From contig NC_087069.1 in the NCBI RefSeq assembly GCF_963678635.1, positions 19,630,660 through 19,694,659 on the forward strand: 64,000 nt of DNA. Reading direction: 5' to 3'. The notes beneath the pieces are model-generated. The model had not been told where the DNA came from and ran no database searches. It saw nothing but the letters and a program-made list of their open reading frames with translations. Shown here in pieces: positions 34,201 to 43,600 of the stretch (positions are counted from its first letter, which is position 1; each line of letters begins with the position of its first letter). The translations under genes and the position numbers were made by a program. This stretch comes from Symsagittifera roscoffensis (Eukaryota > Xenacoelomorpha > Acoela > Convolutidae).

Positions 34201-37200
34201 TAAACTAGTTGTTAACCTTATCGCCAGTGTAATTACCTGTACCAACAGGAGCGTTATAAAAAGCTTTCTTGATCAGGATAATTAGCCGAACCTACAGTAA
34301 AAGTGCGTGCTGTGGAAAAAAGCCGACAAAAAAATAGCAGACACATGAAAGGCCGCAATATGAGGTTTATAAGCAGAAATTTTCCAGGTCTCAAAAAGCG
34401 CAGGAGCCACCCGAATTCAAAGTCTATACCTTTGACAACTCAAACATGAGCCGTACCTCATAGCCAAATGAGCAAATCAGACATTAAACATTATTTGACA
34501 TGTCTGAATTTATCATGAATCAATATGGAATAAGTAATTTTATGTACGGATTCAGAGAAAAAAAGTTTTCGCAGTAAAGAGTGCAGTACCAGAATGAAAT
34601 ATTTTTGCTAATTGCAGGGATAATCATTGGTAATTTTAAGCGAACAGGACGACTGACACGAACTTCATTAAAACCCTTTGATGAGAATCAGTCAGAGAGC
34701 TAAATGCTTCGCATAAAGATCATTAAAAGAACATAAACAGATAACTAAAAATCATGGATAACAGGTTGCTGTGCAACTCGCGCAAAATGTTCCGACTATA
34801 ATAGTTCAAGAATTAAATTTTTTCCTATGTCTAATTTTTTTTAGAAACAAGTGACTGAATTAGTTTAAAAAAACCGTAAGAATGAGAAATAAAAATAGCT
34901 GAAAGAATTATCTTCTTATAGTTTAAGCAAAATGAGGAAATCGGCCTCGCCAAAATTTGGGCGATGTGGTCTGAAAATCGAAAGAAAGCAGACCATTTTT
35001 TCTCGAAAGAAAGCAGACCATTTTTTCTCGACACTGCGAGAAGTTTTGAAATTACTTCTCAAACCTGTTCACGACCAAAAGAGCTTTAATATGATGCCAA
35101 ATTTGACCCTTCGAGCTTTCCTTGCGGCAGACGAAATTAGCTTGAAAAAAGGACTACACGCCATTGTTTCTTCCCACTCTTCGACAGTGGTCGAAACAAA
35201 GGATATTTCGCCATAAAACCAGGTAAACGAAACAATGCGCGAAGAGGCACCACAGTGTCGTGGACGACTACAGCAACCGGGGCACCAAACTAATGCAGGT
35301 GCAGGTTCTGCAAAAAATAGAGGTGCCTTTGGAATGCTAGAAAGAAGCCGATCCTTCGAAAAAGACCTTTCTGCCGAACTAATCCGATAAAAACAAGCAG
35401 ACAGACGATAGTCTAAAACAGCCTAAAAATTCCAGTTTGCAAAAAAAAACAGGTCCCGACTAGAATCGGATTCCCCGGCTTTCTTGTATCATTATGGGTG
35501 TTACCACTGAGCCAAATTCTCCATCAATTTGAATTTGAAACAAAGCAGATAAAACAAAGGTTATATTTTCATGTGCGGATTCTGTGAACAAAGTACCCAG
35601 TTGCAAAACTGTTGCTTCTCACAAGAGTAGAGAAAAAACACCTTAATCTTCATTTTTTGGTCTAAACTTTCCGTTATTTTCTAGAATCAGAATGAAGCAA
35701 AATGGACTTGATAATAAAAAGTTACTTCTGTGACCTTGCCTTGAGGTAAAAACATGGCTGCAACAAAAACTAAGCAGAAATACGAAAAAAACTCGAAAAA
35801 AAACTTTGCACCGCAATATTTTTTCAACTTTCGACAAGTAATGACTAATTAATCAACAGAGGATTACACTTTACCAGATCTCGACATTCCTAGTCTATAT
35901 ACTTTCTTTATCAACTTACAATTCTCTCCCTGCAGGTAATCAGTAGCCGTCTTCTCGGCTGAATTCAATGACTACAAAACTCACGCCCAAGTTAAAATCC
36001 AGAAAAACTTCCTACCCCTGGAAAATTTTTTAAAAATTCTTGGGACCAACTAAGATCAAATCCTAAAGTATTTCCCACACGGTAAAACCAAAGCAACAAA
36101 AGGAAAGCAGCGAAGCTCAGTAAAAAAAACTCAACGGCACCAACTGGGGTCGAAAGAAGGAAAGACTCCTAAATACGACACCACAGCGTGTCACATGCAA
36201 TTAGCACTTCCTCGATTCAAAAACTACTAACGGCCCAGAATGCAGCCATAACTACATGCACAAAAATGACCTAAATATACCATTTACATATCAAATGATA
36301 CATGCTTTCTTTGCACACCCCAGATTTTACTCTCATCCAAATTATCATTTTGCTGTCACATGAACGATCACCCGGGAAGACAGATAATTGAAACTGCCTC
36401 TCACACGAGCGGTTTTTGATTACATTGAAACTATCCCTGTGTCTAAACTACTCACTGAAAATGCCATATAATTTCTTCAATTAAACTTTCACTCAGTCTA
36501 GAGATTTGGTCAAGCTTCGCTCAATTACCCTCCAGCTATTCAACTTTACTCAATTCGTACCTTAAGAGCCTTGACCTAAGTTTCCCCAACGAACGTCCTA
36601 AATGCTTCAAAACCCCACACGACACCACCCACTCCTTAAGATGTCCCCGAAACACTTCTATTTTCACTACTCTCTCCCTTCGGTCCAATTCAGTTAAAAC
36701 CTATGCTTTTCTTAGCTTGGACTAACAATCAAGCACATCCGTTGAGCTCGCTCCCGTGGACCTGTGTCGACGCAACCTCGACTATGAAATATATACCCGT
36801 CTCTCGCTGTGGTGTCCCCTCATGGAAGAAAAATTATTCAGAGACCATAGCACCGTTTTCAAAAGAAATCCCCGTTTGACGGATTGGTGCTTCAACGTAA
36901 CTCTTACTGCTACCAGAATCACTTGAGGTTTCAGTTACTGGAATCGAAGGAGGGGTGTGGCGTCTACCCAGAGGCACCCCAGGGGGAGAGGGAGTGTACG
37001 ATATGGACCAAACGACATCTCCACCAAAAATATCTTACGGTTTCTCACAAAAAAATTGTTCGCTTTAACTTCCTAACTTAATTTGAATCCCAAGGAATCC
37101 TAACTGTGCCGTTGACACATAATGAGCTTTAGCAAAAAAAAACATCAAAGTTTGACGCGTTTCGATTTATTCATCATCATCAGAATATGCTCTAATATTA

Positions 37201-37846
37201 AAGATCGAAGAAAAAACGATCTGCCAGGTCGCATATATTTTGATGATGTATTTAGTTTAACTTAATATGTCAATTAAAAATTTCTAGCGACACTTTCACT
37301 CTCCTCTCAATTTCACTAAAACTGACAAATTAAGGCACGCTTATATCACTGATTATGTAAAGTGAAATGTATTCTAATAGTACCGAAGATCTGTTGAACC
37401 CGTCTTACCTGGATATATCGTTCCACCAATAATTCTGCCAAGAGGATACCAAGCTGTATCGTCGAACCAATCCAAGAATTCATAGAAACCTTCATTTGAC
37501 AAAAACTTCGTTGTTCGATAATTGAAGTATCTGAAAAAGGTGAAAGCCGTGATAAATTGTACACAGTTTTGATAAGAGATTTTTTACAACACTTACGGAT
37601 CAAACTCGTGAATAACACTTTCAAATCTGATAACGGCAAACAATCGAACTGAAAAGGCTACAACAAAAAAAACCATTAAACGTTGAAAACTCAGTATAAC
37701 AAATATATGAAAATAACGTTGACACACTCACCAAGAACTCCTGCAATTGATAGAATCAGTAGTTTGAGCAACGATTCCTGCTTTGCAAAGGAAAATTTGG
37801 ACGTTCCAACCGGTAGTTTACCACCGATACTATCCAACAACTCCAT
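16098..37846 (-). CDS. STT3A: STT3A, catalytic subunit of oligosaccharyltransferase (11 coding exons)
   Basis: STT3A transfers the dolichol-linked glycan to Asn-X-Ser/Thr in the ER membrane. Exons (minus strand): 37846-37732, 37657-37597, 37530-37409, 31681-31536, 31241-30693, 30021-29788, 28291-28150, 27756-27515, 19993-19788, 17627-17425, 16249-16098. All introns are GT-AG and the phases fit exactly, giving 2,172 nt, 723 residues plus TAG. Visible landmarks are the Glu-Phe-Asp-Pro-Tyr motif with Asp58 in the first luminal loop, Ser-Val-Ser-Glu ending at Glu360, and Trp-Trp-Asp-Tyr-Gly at 544-548. Many hydrophobic segments precede the luminal C-terminal domain. Length is close to vertebrate STT3A (about 705) and well short of STT3B. 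The gene looks intact. Confidence 0.96.
17425..17627 (-). CDS. STT3A: STT3A exon 10
   Basis: Codes residues 606-673 of the luminal domain, including the Phe-Arg-Val-Asp-Arg-Glu block. It ends at a GTGAGT donor within the codon that becomes Ser with exon 11. Confidence 0.94.
18160..18998 (+). mobile_element. 5'-truncated RTE-like LINE fragment in STT3A intron 10
   Basis: The plus strand codes the C-terminal part of a LINE ORF2 in shifted frames. First comes a Cys-rich segment (CX2C near 18,190 and a Cys-X2-Cys...Trp-Val-His-X2-Cys run near 18,240). Next is a Phe-Cys-Tyr-Leu-Gly segment near 18,390. Last is the conserved tail with Arg-Trp-Phe-Gly-His-Val-Val at about 18,755 and an Arg-Pro-Arg-Lys-Thr-Trp block. 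The 3' end is a short ATG-repeat tail at about 18,987-18,998. A perfect 15-bp duplication, GAATAAGACTGCCAA, flanks it at 18,145-18,159 and 18,999-19,013, which defines the insertion. Frame breaks near 18,365 and 18,650 show it is dead. Confidence 0.85.
19788..19993 (-). CDS. STT3A: STT3A exon 9
   Basis: Codes residues 538-605 with the Trp-Trp-Asp-Tyr-Gly signature (544-548), which recognises the hydroxyl residue of the acceptor sequon. A 7.5-kb intron separates it from exon 8. Confidence 0.96.
20757..20815. repeat. 22-bp tandem repeat upstream of the candidate peptide gene
   Basis: A 22-bp unit beginning ACACCCTTATTCAC is repeated about 2.7 times and ends about 30 bp before the TATA box of the peptide gene. 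Confidence 0.75.
20844..20850 (+). promoter_or_regulatory. TATA box of candidate secreted-peptide gene
   Basis: TATAAAT lies 80 nt upstream of the ATG at 20930. A TCATCA initiator-like word sits about 30 nt downstream, near 20,880. Together with the signal peptide and splice donor this fits a small TATA-driven gene. Confidence 0.5.
20930..21817 (+). CDS. Candidate two-exon secreted peptide gene nested in STT3A intron 8
   Basis: Exon 1 (20930-21007) codes 26 residues. Met-Tyr-Pro-Arg is followed by a hydrophobic core and small residues before a possible cleavage site, a good signal peptide, and it ends exactly at a GTGAGT donor. A TTTTTCAG acceptor precedes 21728, where the frame continues for 29 codons to a TAG at 21815-21817. 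The mature peptide would be short, with two cysteines and one Asn-Phe-Thr sequon. It runs opposite to STT3A. A further exon-like frame with a GTGAGT donor at 21,894 follows, so the real gene may have more exons or be a decayed longer gene. I recognise no family. Confidence 0.5.
21900..22640. repeat. Hairpin and tRNA-like repeat pieces
   Basis: A hairpin word of the type GCAAAGC...GCTTCGC lies at 21,951-21,967 and a related one at 22,123-22,142. A tRNA-like antisense stretch at about 22,405-22,465 carries a B-box-like GGTTCGAAC and, further right, an A-box-like complement near the words 'CTCAGCCAGG'. These match parts of the longer copies at 22,880 and 25,436. Confidence 0.5.
22880..23560. repeat. 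Composite dispersed repeat, copy A
   Basis: It begins with a hairpin (GATGCGAAGC...) and continues through a tRNA-like antisense segment (A-box complement near 23,040-23,058). A long AT-rich tail follows that aligns by eye with 25,436-26,098, including the shared word AATTAAAAATGCATCAACTG (23,324 and 25,931). Confidence 0.65.
24955..25010 (-). repeat. tRNA-derived fragment
   Basis: On the minus strand a B-box-like GGGTTCGAATC follows a stem-like GGTCCT. An A-box-like TGGTAATAACG precedes it at tRNA-like spacing. No complete cloverleaf was found, so this reads as a tRNA-derived SINE head rather than a functional tRNA. Confidence 0.4.
25436..26098. repeat. Composite dispersed repeat, copy B
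   Basis: It has the same order as copy A: hairpin GAGGCGAAGC...GCTTCGC at 25,440, tRNA-like antisense segment at 25,555-25,625 (B-box complement GATTCGAATC, A-box complement near CATTTGGCCA), then the shared tail. Clear direct homology to 22,880-23,560. Confidence 0.65.
26200..26600. repeat. Stem-loop repeat units with TATATAAGAGTC word
   Basis: TATATAAGAGTC followed after a short loop by GACTCT occurs at about 26,215, with a diverged copy near 26,553. Related units are at 16,786, 17,255 and (right arm) 21,560. The AGAGTC/GACTCT arms can pair. The units sit in larger homologous blocks shared by introns 8 and 10 and the last intron. Confidence 0.45.
27515..27756 (-). CDS. STT3A: STT3A exon 8
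   Basis: Codes residues 457-537: the final membrane span, then the start of the luminal domain with Val-Thr-Ser-Glu-Ala-Tyr and a Gly-Gly-Asp-Gly turn. Confidence 0.95.
27779..28110. repeat. Composite dispersed repeat, rearranged copies beside STT3A exons 7 and 8
   Basis: Two hairpin heads (27,781 and 27,897) occur in tandem. The second is fused to the tRNA-like A-box complement (CTAACCACTCAGCCA near 27,955) with the middle deleted. The tail is shared with the 22,460-22,560 copy. Confidence 0.5.
28150..28291 (-). CDS. STT3A: STT3A exon 7
   Basis: Codes residues 410-456: the conserved Val-Met-Val-Arg-Leu-Met block and the last part of the membrane region. A Ser/Lys-rich linker follows. Confidence 0.94.
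28519..28940. repeat. Hairpin repeat followed by one satellite-like unit
   Basis: It starts with GAGGCAAAGC...GCTTCGC at 28,521 and runs through sequence alignable with 32,279-32,640, including 'TTGTTTCTC' and a unit with 'CCGCTTATGC'. It shows the hairpin head and the roughly 175-bp unit belong to one repeat family. Confidence 0.5.
29239..29572. repeat. MITE-like element with GGGGCGGATCTA ends
   Basis: The left end CAGGGGCGGATCTAAG is roughly inverted at the right end (CTCCCTAAATCCGCTTCT). A poly-G run follows the left end and a C-rich run precedes the right end. A non-coding DNA-transposon derivative is likely, but target-site duplications are not clear. Confidence 0.45.
29788..30021 (-). 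CDS. STT3A: STT3A exon 6
   Basis: Codes residues 332-409 with the Ser-Val-Ser-Glu-His motif of the flexible luminal loop that contributes to the active site. Confidence 0.95.
30693..31241 (-). CDS. STT3A: STT3A exon 5
   Basis: The largest exon, residues 149-331. It includes the highly conserved Gly-Tyr-Ile-Ser-Arg-Ser-Val-Ala and Trp-Gly-Gly-Tyr blocks and several membrane spans. Confidence 0.95.
31536..31681 (-). CDS. STT3A: STT3A exon 4
   Basis: Codes residues 100-148, covering membrane segments. Separated from exon 3 by a 5.7-kb repeat-bearing intron. Confidence 0.93.
32278..33720. repeat. Hairpin-headed satellite array in STT3A intron 3
   Basis: A hairpin head at 32,279 is followed by repeated units of about 173-179 bp. 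Clear anchors of the form TTGACTTTTCCGAGG-CATAA lie near 33,030, 33,203, 33,382 and 33,555, with older units before them. Each unit also carries a GTAGCC-CTTATG-like word and a CGATTGAACCC-like word. Confidence 0.6.
33721..37408. other. Rest of STT3A intron 3
   Basis: A tRNA-like antisense stretch lies at about 35,455-35,530 (A-box TGGCTCAGTGG on the minus strand and a diverged B box). No gene is supported. The part from 35,940 to 37,050 is richer in C and may be an unrecognised insertion. Confidence 0.35.
37409..37530 (-). CDS. STT3A: STT3A exon 3
   Basis: Codes residues 59-99, including the Phe-Asn-Tyr-Arg and Trp-Tyr-Pro-Leu-Gly-Arg stretches typical of STT3. Confidence 0.93.
37597..37657 (-). 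CDS. STT3A: STT3A exon 2
   Basis: Codes residues 39-58 and ends within the Asp-Pro-Tyr motif. The Asp at 58 is the conserved metal/substrate-site acid of the first luminal loop. Confidence 0.93.
37732..37846 (-). CDS. STT3A: STT3A exon 1 (coding)
   Basis: Codes residues 1-38 plus one base and ends in a GTGAGT donor. The ATG is the first in frame and aligns with the usual STT3A N-terminus. A TTTTCAG acceptor-like word sits 3 nt before the ATG, so a 5' UTR intron is possible. Confidence 0.92.
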
Positions 37847-38063
37847 GATCTGAAAATTCATCGATGAGCTGCATGAAATTCATTCTAGGAAAAAAATTCA
37901 ACAACAGAAAAATAACACGAGGCATCGTTCTTCAAGTTGTCCAGTTAAAAAGCTAGGAAACTTATAGACTAGGAAATTATTAACTTTCCAATAGTAGTTG
38001 AGCTGAGATAATGACTCATTTAGACAAAAAGTCATTTCGATGATACTTTACAATTTTTCAACG

Positions 38064-38074
38064 CAGAGGCAAAG
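38064..38074. repeat. Dispersed hairpin repeat cut by the giant LTR element
   Basis: GCAGAGGCAAAG ends exactly where the LTR begins and matches the start of the repeat copy at about 28,521 (CAGAGGCAAAGCGG). The element evidently inserted into this repeat. Confidence 0.55.
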
Positions 38075-38494
38075 TGTGCCAGTCGGTCATATTTGGAAGT
38101 TTGACCTTGAGAAAAGCAAGAACACTTAATTTTGGGGTGAAATTTGATTTTTCAAAAATTCGAATGGAGCCTGTCATGCACGATTTTCTCGCGATAACTG
38201 AAAGTCAAAAAAGAGAAGTCAGAACAATCGAGTAACAATCGCGGGAAAGTTGCAAGAAAAATCAGTGGGAAATTGCTATTCGCAATTTCCGTCACAATAA
38301 TAATCTAGAGTAGAGCTGTCCCATTTGAAACAGAGACAAGCGTATTCCCACGAACTGGATTATTGTGACTTGACTGGAGTATTATTCTAAACTGGACTAG
38401 AGTGAACCTTCGGTGGAAAGGTGGACAGCTTGAGTGTCCCAATGGTTCACGAGAAACCACAGTCTAGAGTACAAACTTGTTCTTGTTATTAAAA
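38075..38494 (+). repeat. 5' LTR (visible part matching the 3' LTR)
   Basis: It starts TGTGCCAGTC and matches 63,581-64,000 base for base over 420 bp by eye. The true LTR end is not determinable because the 3' copy is cut by the window edge. A TATTAAA word at the end of the visible part may be a polyadenylation signal. Confidence 0.85.
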
Positions 38495-40635
38495 CTGACA
38501 AACATTAAACTCATTTTAGTTACATATTTAATTCTCGAGTTAATTACCGACTGAAGTGCTTCCCTTTCTTGAGTGTGCTACGATGTGAGTACTTAATTTA
38601 AATTTCTAGAGTGTGTTTTACAATTGATATGTTGAGGTAAGGCGAGTTTTAGGTTGATCCATCTGAAATGGATCAAAGTTCCACTGTCTAATAAAAAGTA
38701 ACTCAATGGATTGTTCCGACCCGGTTTTTAACGGCGTTCATGTATTTTGGGTATTTTGAGACCTAAGTATGGGGAAGTTCTTAATTCTAGAGTGGGGGAT
38801 TTTTTGTTAGTAGCCTTAAGCAGTAATGGGTCGTAGTCTCATGTCACAAGCGAACCGAATTGACTCCGACTGATTTGAGGTGGAAAAACACAAGAGATAG
38901 TGTCCCTGACTCTTGAGCCAATAGTTATAGGGCCTATTTTTCTTAAGCCTCATGTGTGACTGCAATGGACGAATGTTACATAGTGTTTTTATGGCGCTCC
39001 TGGGTGTTTACGACATCAAGACTACGGAGTCGAACCCACTTGAGACAGCTTCGGGCTACATGCCCATTCTAGCTAGAGTACCGGTGGTACGGTTCGACAG
39101 GAACGTGCGAACCTTCTGGTTGTACCGTGATAGCTTTTTAAGAAAACTCGAGAAAAATTCCTGGTACGCTCTCCGAACGAGGCCTAGCTAACCGAGTAAA
39201 GGGGGGCAACTAGGGGGACAAAAACACGAGCAAAAAGACAAAAAGCAAAACAAAAATCAAAAAAGAATAGAAAAAGGAACAAAAACCACAAAACGAAAAA
39301 AGACAGTGACTTTGACACCAGATTAGTTGGATCAAAGCTTTATATTAATTAAATAGTATACCCATACTGTTTTAAAAGTTCGATCGTTTCGATCAACCTA
39401 GCAATTTAACCCAGTAACCTTAATAAAGTGCCCGAGTGTGGGGCGTTGTCAAGGGTTTTCAGATAGCTTGGTACTTAGCTGGACAACCAGGAGACTTGAC
39501 TGGAAGAGGTGACCAGCCGAGTGGGAAAGTGGTTCAGGAGCACTTGAGCTGAACCAATAGGAGATTCGACTGGAAGAGGTGACCAGCCGAGTGGGAAAGT
39601 GGTTCAGGAGCACTTGAGCTGAACCAATAGGAGACTCGACTGGAAAAGGTGACCAGCCGAGTGGGAAACTGGTTCAGGAACACTTGAGCTGAGCCAATAG
39701 GAGACTGGACTGGAACAGGTGACCAGTCGAGTGGGAAAGCGACCAAGAAGGATTTGGCAGTTCTCGAGTTCTCAAGTTGGGCAGAACGGGTATCGTTAAA
39801 ATCCACATTACATTATAGGAGATAAGTGTAAAATTGGATAAGCGAAATCCCCCGGTTTTGAGGAACGTTTTTACTTAAGCAGGCCTGGAAACAGGTCTAC
39901 GGTTTTCTCTTGAGAGGTTTAGCACCCGGCGCTTAAGGTAATTTTTAGGCTTAAGAAGGGGGGCTAGAAAGGGGGAGGTTAGAAGGGGGGCTGGTTAGGT
40001 TAGAGGTTGGCGGTTGCAAATTGTAAAAGGGAGGAAATTAGAGTAATTAATTAATCGACATCGTTGATTTAGTTACATTAGCCATCAACACGCGTTGGTA
40101 ATAATAGGTTGATATCCAAAATTTAACTCGAGTTAAGATTGGTACGCTGGTTGGATTGGTAGGGGGGAACGGATATAGACAGTTTTTGTGATACCCCATA
40201 AGATCGCTAGTGGGGGGAGGAAAACGCGTGGCAATTAGGTACCAGACATTTTTTTTCGATAGAAGGTTGACATTCGTCACCTTTGAATTTTAGGTGGGTT
40301 CATCTCTCTGTTTTTATGATTATTTTTTTTACTTAGATTTTTTGTTGCATTTTGGTGAGGATTTATGTTTGGTTTTTATACGAACAGGTGATCACAAGAT
40401 ACCTGCGCACAGGTTTTGGTCTCAAGTTGCTTGGAACATTGAAATAGAGGTAACTAAAAAGAAATAAGAAAAGGGGGGTCAGCATTTGGCTTTTAAGAGA
40501 GGGTTTTTGGGGAAATTTTACTAGAGCTTGAGTGGTGGTACAAGGTACGGTGAATCAAGAAGACGCTACAACGAAGAAAAAAGAGATCCGATATCCAGAC
40601 AATCCGTGACGAGTCTTGGGACAGTACCGAAGAAG
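38463..40635 (+). repeat. Leader tandem duplication, unit 1 (2,173 bp)
   Basis: It is followed directly by a 2,172-bp copy differing at roughly ten positions. It starts inside the LTR, so the duplicated unit includes LTR 3' sequence. The breakpoints share the word AGTC. A strong splice-donor-like GAGGTAAGG lies at 38,634-38,642. Short ORFs within it look accidental. Confidence 0.92.
39489..39768 (+). repeat. 70-bp tandem repeats, four units
   Basis: Units start AGGAGACTTGACTGGAAGAG or close to it at 39,489, 39,559, 39,629 and 39,699, each with a CACTTGAGCTGA word. The same array recurs in the second leader unit at 41,662-41,941. Confidence 0.85.
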
Positions 40636-42807
40636 TCTAGAGTACAAACTTGTTCTTGTTATTAAAACTGACAAACATTAAACTCATTTTAGTTACATAT
40701 TTAATTCTCGAGTTAATTACCGACTGAAGTGCTTCCCTTTCTTGAGTGTGCTACGATGTGAGTACTTAATTTAAATTTCTAGAGTGTGTTTTACAATTGA
40801 TATGTTGAGGTAAGGCGAGTTTTAGGTTGATCCATCTGAAATGGATCAAAGTTCCACTGTCTAATAAAAAGTAACTCAATGGATTGTTCCGACCCGGTTT
40901 TTAACGGCGTTCATGTATTTTGGGTATTTTGAGACCTAAGTATGGGGAAGTTCTTAATTCTAGAGTGGGGGATTTTTTGTTAGTAGCCTTAAGCAGTAAT
41001 GGGTCGTAGTCTCATGTCACAAGCGAACCGAATTGACTCCGACTGATTTGAGGTGGAAAAACACAAGAGATAGTGTCCCTGACTCTTGAGCCAATAGTTA
41101 TAGGGCCTATTTTTCTTAAGCCTCATGTGTGACTGCAATGGACGAATGTTACATAGTGTTTTTATGGCGCTCCTGGGTGTTTACGACATCAAGACTACGG
41201 AGTCGAACCCACTTGAGACAGCTTCGGGCTACATGCCCATTCTAGCTAGAGTACCGGTGGTACGGTTCGACAGGAACGTGCGAACCTTCTGGTTGTACCG
41301 TGATAGCTTTTTAAGAAAACTCGAGAAAAATTCCTGGTACGCTCTCCGAACGAGGCCTAGCTAACCGAGTAAAGGGGGGCAACTAGGGGGACAAAAACAC
41401 GAGCAAAAAGACAAAAAGCAAAACAAAAACCAAAAAAGAATAGAAAAAGGAACAAAAACCACAAAACGAAAAAAGACAGTGACTTTGACACCAGATTAGT
41501 TGGATCAAAGCTTTATATTAATTAAATAGTATACCCATACTGTTTTAAAAGTTCGATCGTTTCGATCAACCTAGCAATTTAACCCAGTAACCTTAATAAA
41601 GTGCCCGAGTGTGGGGCGTTGTCAAGGGTTTTCAGATAGCTTGGTACTTAGCTGGACAACCAGGAGACTTGACTGGAAGAGGTGACCAGCCGAGTGGGAA
41701 AGTGGTTCAGGAGCACTTGAGCTGAACCAATAGGAGATTCGACTGGAAGAGGTGACCAGCCGAGTGGGAAAGTGGTTCAGGAGCACTTGAGCTGAACCAA
41801 TAGGAGACTCGACTGGAAAAGGTGACCAGCCGAGTAGGAAACTGGTTCAGGAACACTTGAGCTGAACCAATAGGAGACTGGACTGGAACAGGTGACCAGT
41901 CGAGTGGGAAAGCGACCAAGAAGGATTTGGCAGTTCTCGAGTTCTCAAGTTGGGCAGAACGGGTATCGTTAAAATCCACATTACATTATAGGAGATAAGT
42001 GTAAAATTGGATAAGCGAAATCCCCCGGTTTTGAGGAACGTTTTTACTTAAGCAGGCCTGGAAACAGGTCTACGGTTTTCTCTTGAGAGGTTTAGCACCC
42101 GGCGCTTAAGGTAATTTTTAGGCTTAAGAAGGGGGGCTAGAAAGGGGGAGGTTAGAAGGGGGGCTGGTTAGGTTAGAGGTTGGGGGTTGCAAATTGTAAA
42201 AGGGAGGAAATTAGAGTAATTAATTAATCGACATCGTTGATTTAGTTACATTAGCCATCAACACGCGTTGGTAATAATAGGTGGATATCCAAAATTTAAC
42301 TCGAGTTAAGATTGGTACGCTGGTTGGATTGGTAGGGGGGAACGGATATAGACAGTTTTTGTGATACCCCATAAGATCGCTAGTGGGGGGAGGAAAACGC
42401 GTGGCAATTAGGTACCAGACATTTTTTTTCGATAGAAGGTTGACATTCGTCACCTTTGAATTTTAGGTGGGTTCATCTCTCTGTTTTTATTATTATTTTT
42501 TTACTTAGATTTTTTGTTGCATTTTGGTGAGGATTTGTGTTTGGTTTTTATACGAACAGGTGATCACAAGATACCTGCGCACAGGTTTTGGTCTCAAGTT
42601 GCTTGGAACATTGAAATAGAGGTAACTAAAAAGAAATAAGAAAAGGGGGGTCAGCATTTGGCTTTTAAGAGAGGGTTTTTGGGGAAATTTTACTAGAGCT
42701 TGAGTGGTGGTACAAGGTACGGTGAATCAAGAAGACCCTACAACGAAGAAAAAAGAGATCCGATATCCAGACAATCCGTGACGAGTCTTGGGACAGTACC
42801 GAAGAAG
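40636..42807 (+). repeat. Leader tandem duplication, unit 2 (2,172 bp)
   Basis: The near-identical second copy. Differences include single substitutions near 41,834 and 42,284 and a 1-bp shorter T-run near 42,500. Confidence 0.92.
41662..41941 (+). repeat. 70-bp tandem repeats, second array
   Basis: The copy of the 39,489 array inside the second leader unit. Confidence 0.85.
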
Positions 42808-43600
42808 TCATGGGACAGAGCAGTCTGGGGACAGTCTTGGGACAGTGCAATACTGGGACAATGTTGGACCAGAACAGTCTTGATACAGTCTCGAGGACAG
42901 TGGTCTTGGGACAGGGTCTTGGGACAAGGGTCTTGGGACAGTGGTCTTGGGACAAGGGTCTTGGGACAGTGGTCTTGGGACAAGGGTCTTGGGACAGGGT
43001 CTTGGGACAGGGTCTTGGGACAGTGGTCTTGGGACAAGGGTCTTGGGACAGGGTCTTGGGACAGTGGTCTTGGGACAAGGGTCTTGGGACAGGGTCTTGG
43101 GACAGGGTCTTGGGACAAGGGTCTTGGGACAGTGGTCTCTTGGGACAGTAGTCTTGGGACACTAGCCTTGGGACAGTAGTCTTGGGACACTAGCCTTGGG
43201 ACAGTAGTCTTGGGACACTAGCCTTGGGACACTAGCCTTGGGACAGTAGTCTTGGGACACTAGCCTTGGGACAGTAGTCTTGGGACAGTAGTCTTGGGAC
43301 AGTAGTCTTGGGACAGTAGTCTTGGGACACTAGCCTTGGGACACTAGCCTTGGGACAGTAGTCTTGGGACACTAGCCTTGGGACAGTAGTCTTGGGACAC
43401 TAGCCTTGGGACAGTAGTCTTGGGACACTAGCCTTGGGACAGTAGTCTTGGGACACTAGCCTTGGGACAGTAGTCTTGGGACACTGGTCTTGGGACACTA
43501 GCCTTGGGACAGCAGTCTTGGGACAGTAGTCTTGGGACAGTACTCTCAGGACAAGGGTCTTGGGACACTGGCGGAAAGTACTGTGATAGTACCGAACAGT
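42785..43600 (+). repeat. Minisatellite of GTCTTGGGACA-type units
   Basis: Fifty or so units of about 14-16 bp share a TCTTGGGACA core with variable tails (AGTAG, CTAGC, AGGG, AGTGG). The first part uses AGGG/AGTGG tails and the later part alternates AGTAG and CTAGC. Long ORFs read through it on both strands but are artefacts of the repeat. Confidence 0.9.

Noticed and set aside
38952-39191. 79-aa ORF in the leader, repeated at 41,125-41,364
   Set aside because: It is conserved only because the whole leader unit is duplicated. No domain is seen and it lies in a long non-coding leader.
42665-43190. Long ORFs on both strands across the minisatellite
   Set aside because: They are periodic reads of a 14-16 bp repeat in several frames. 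Repeat structure explains the lack of stops.
42785-43600. CRISPR-like array
   Set aside because: Units are directly adjacent minisatellite repeats without unique spacers, in animal DNA.
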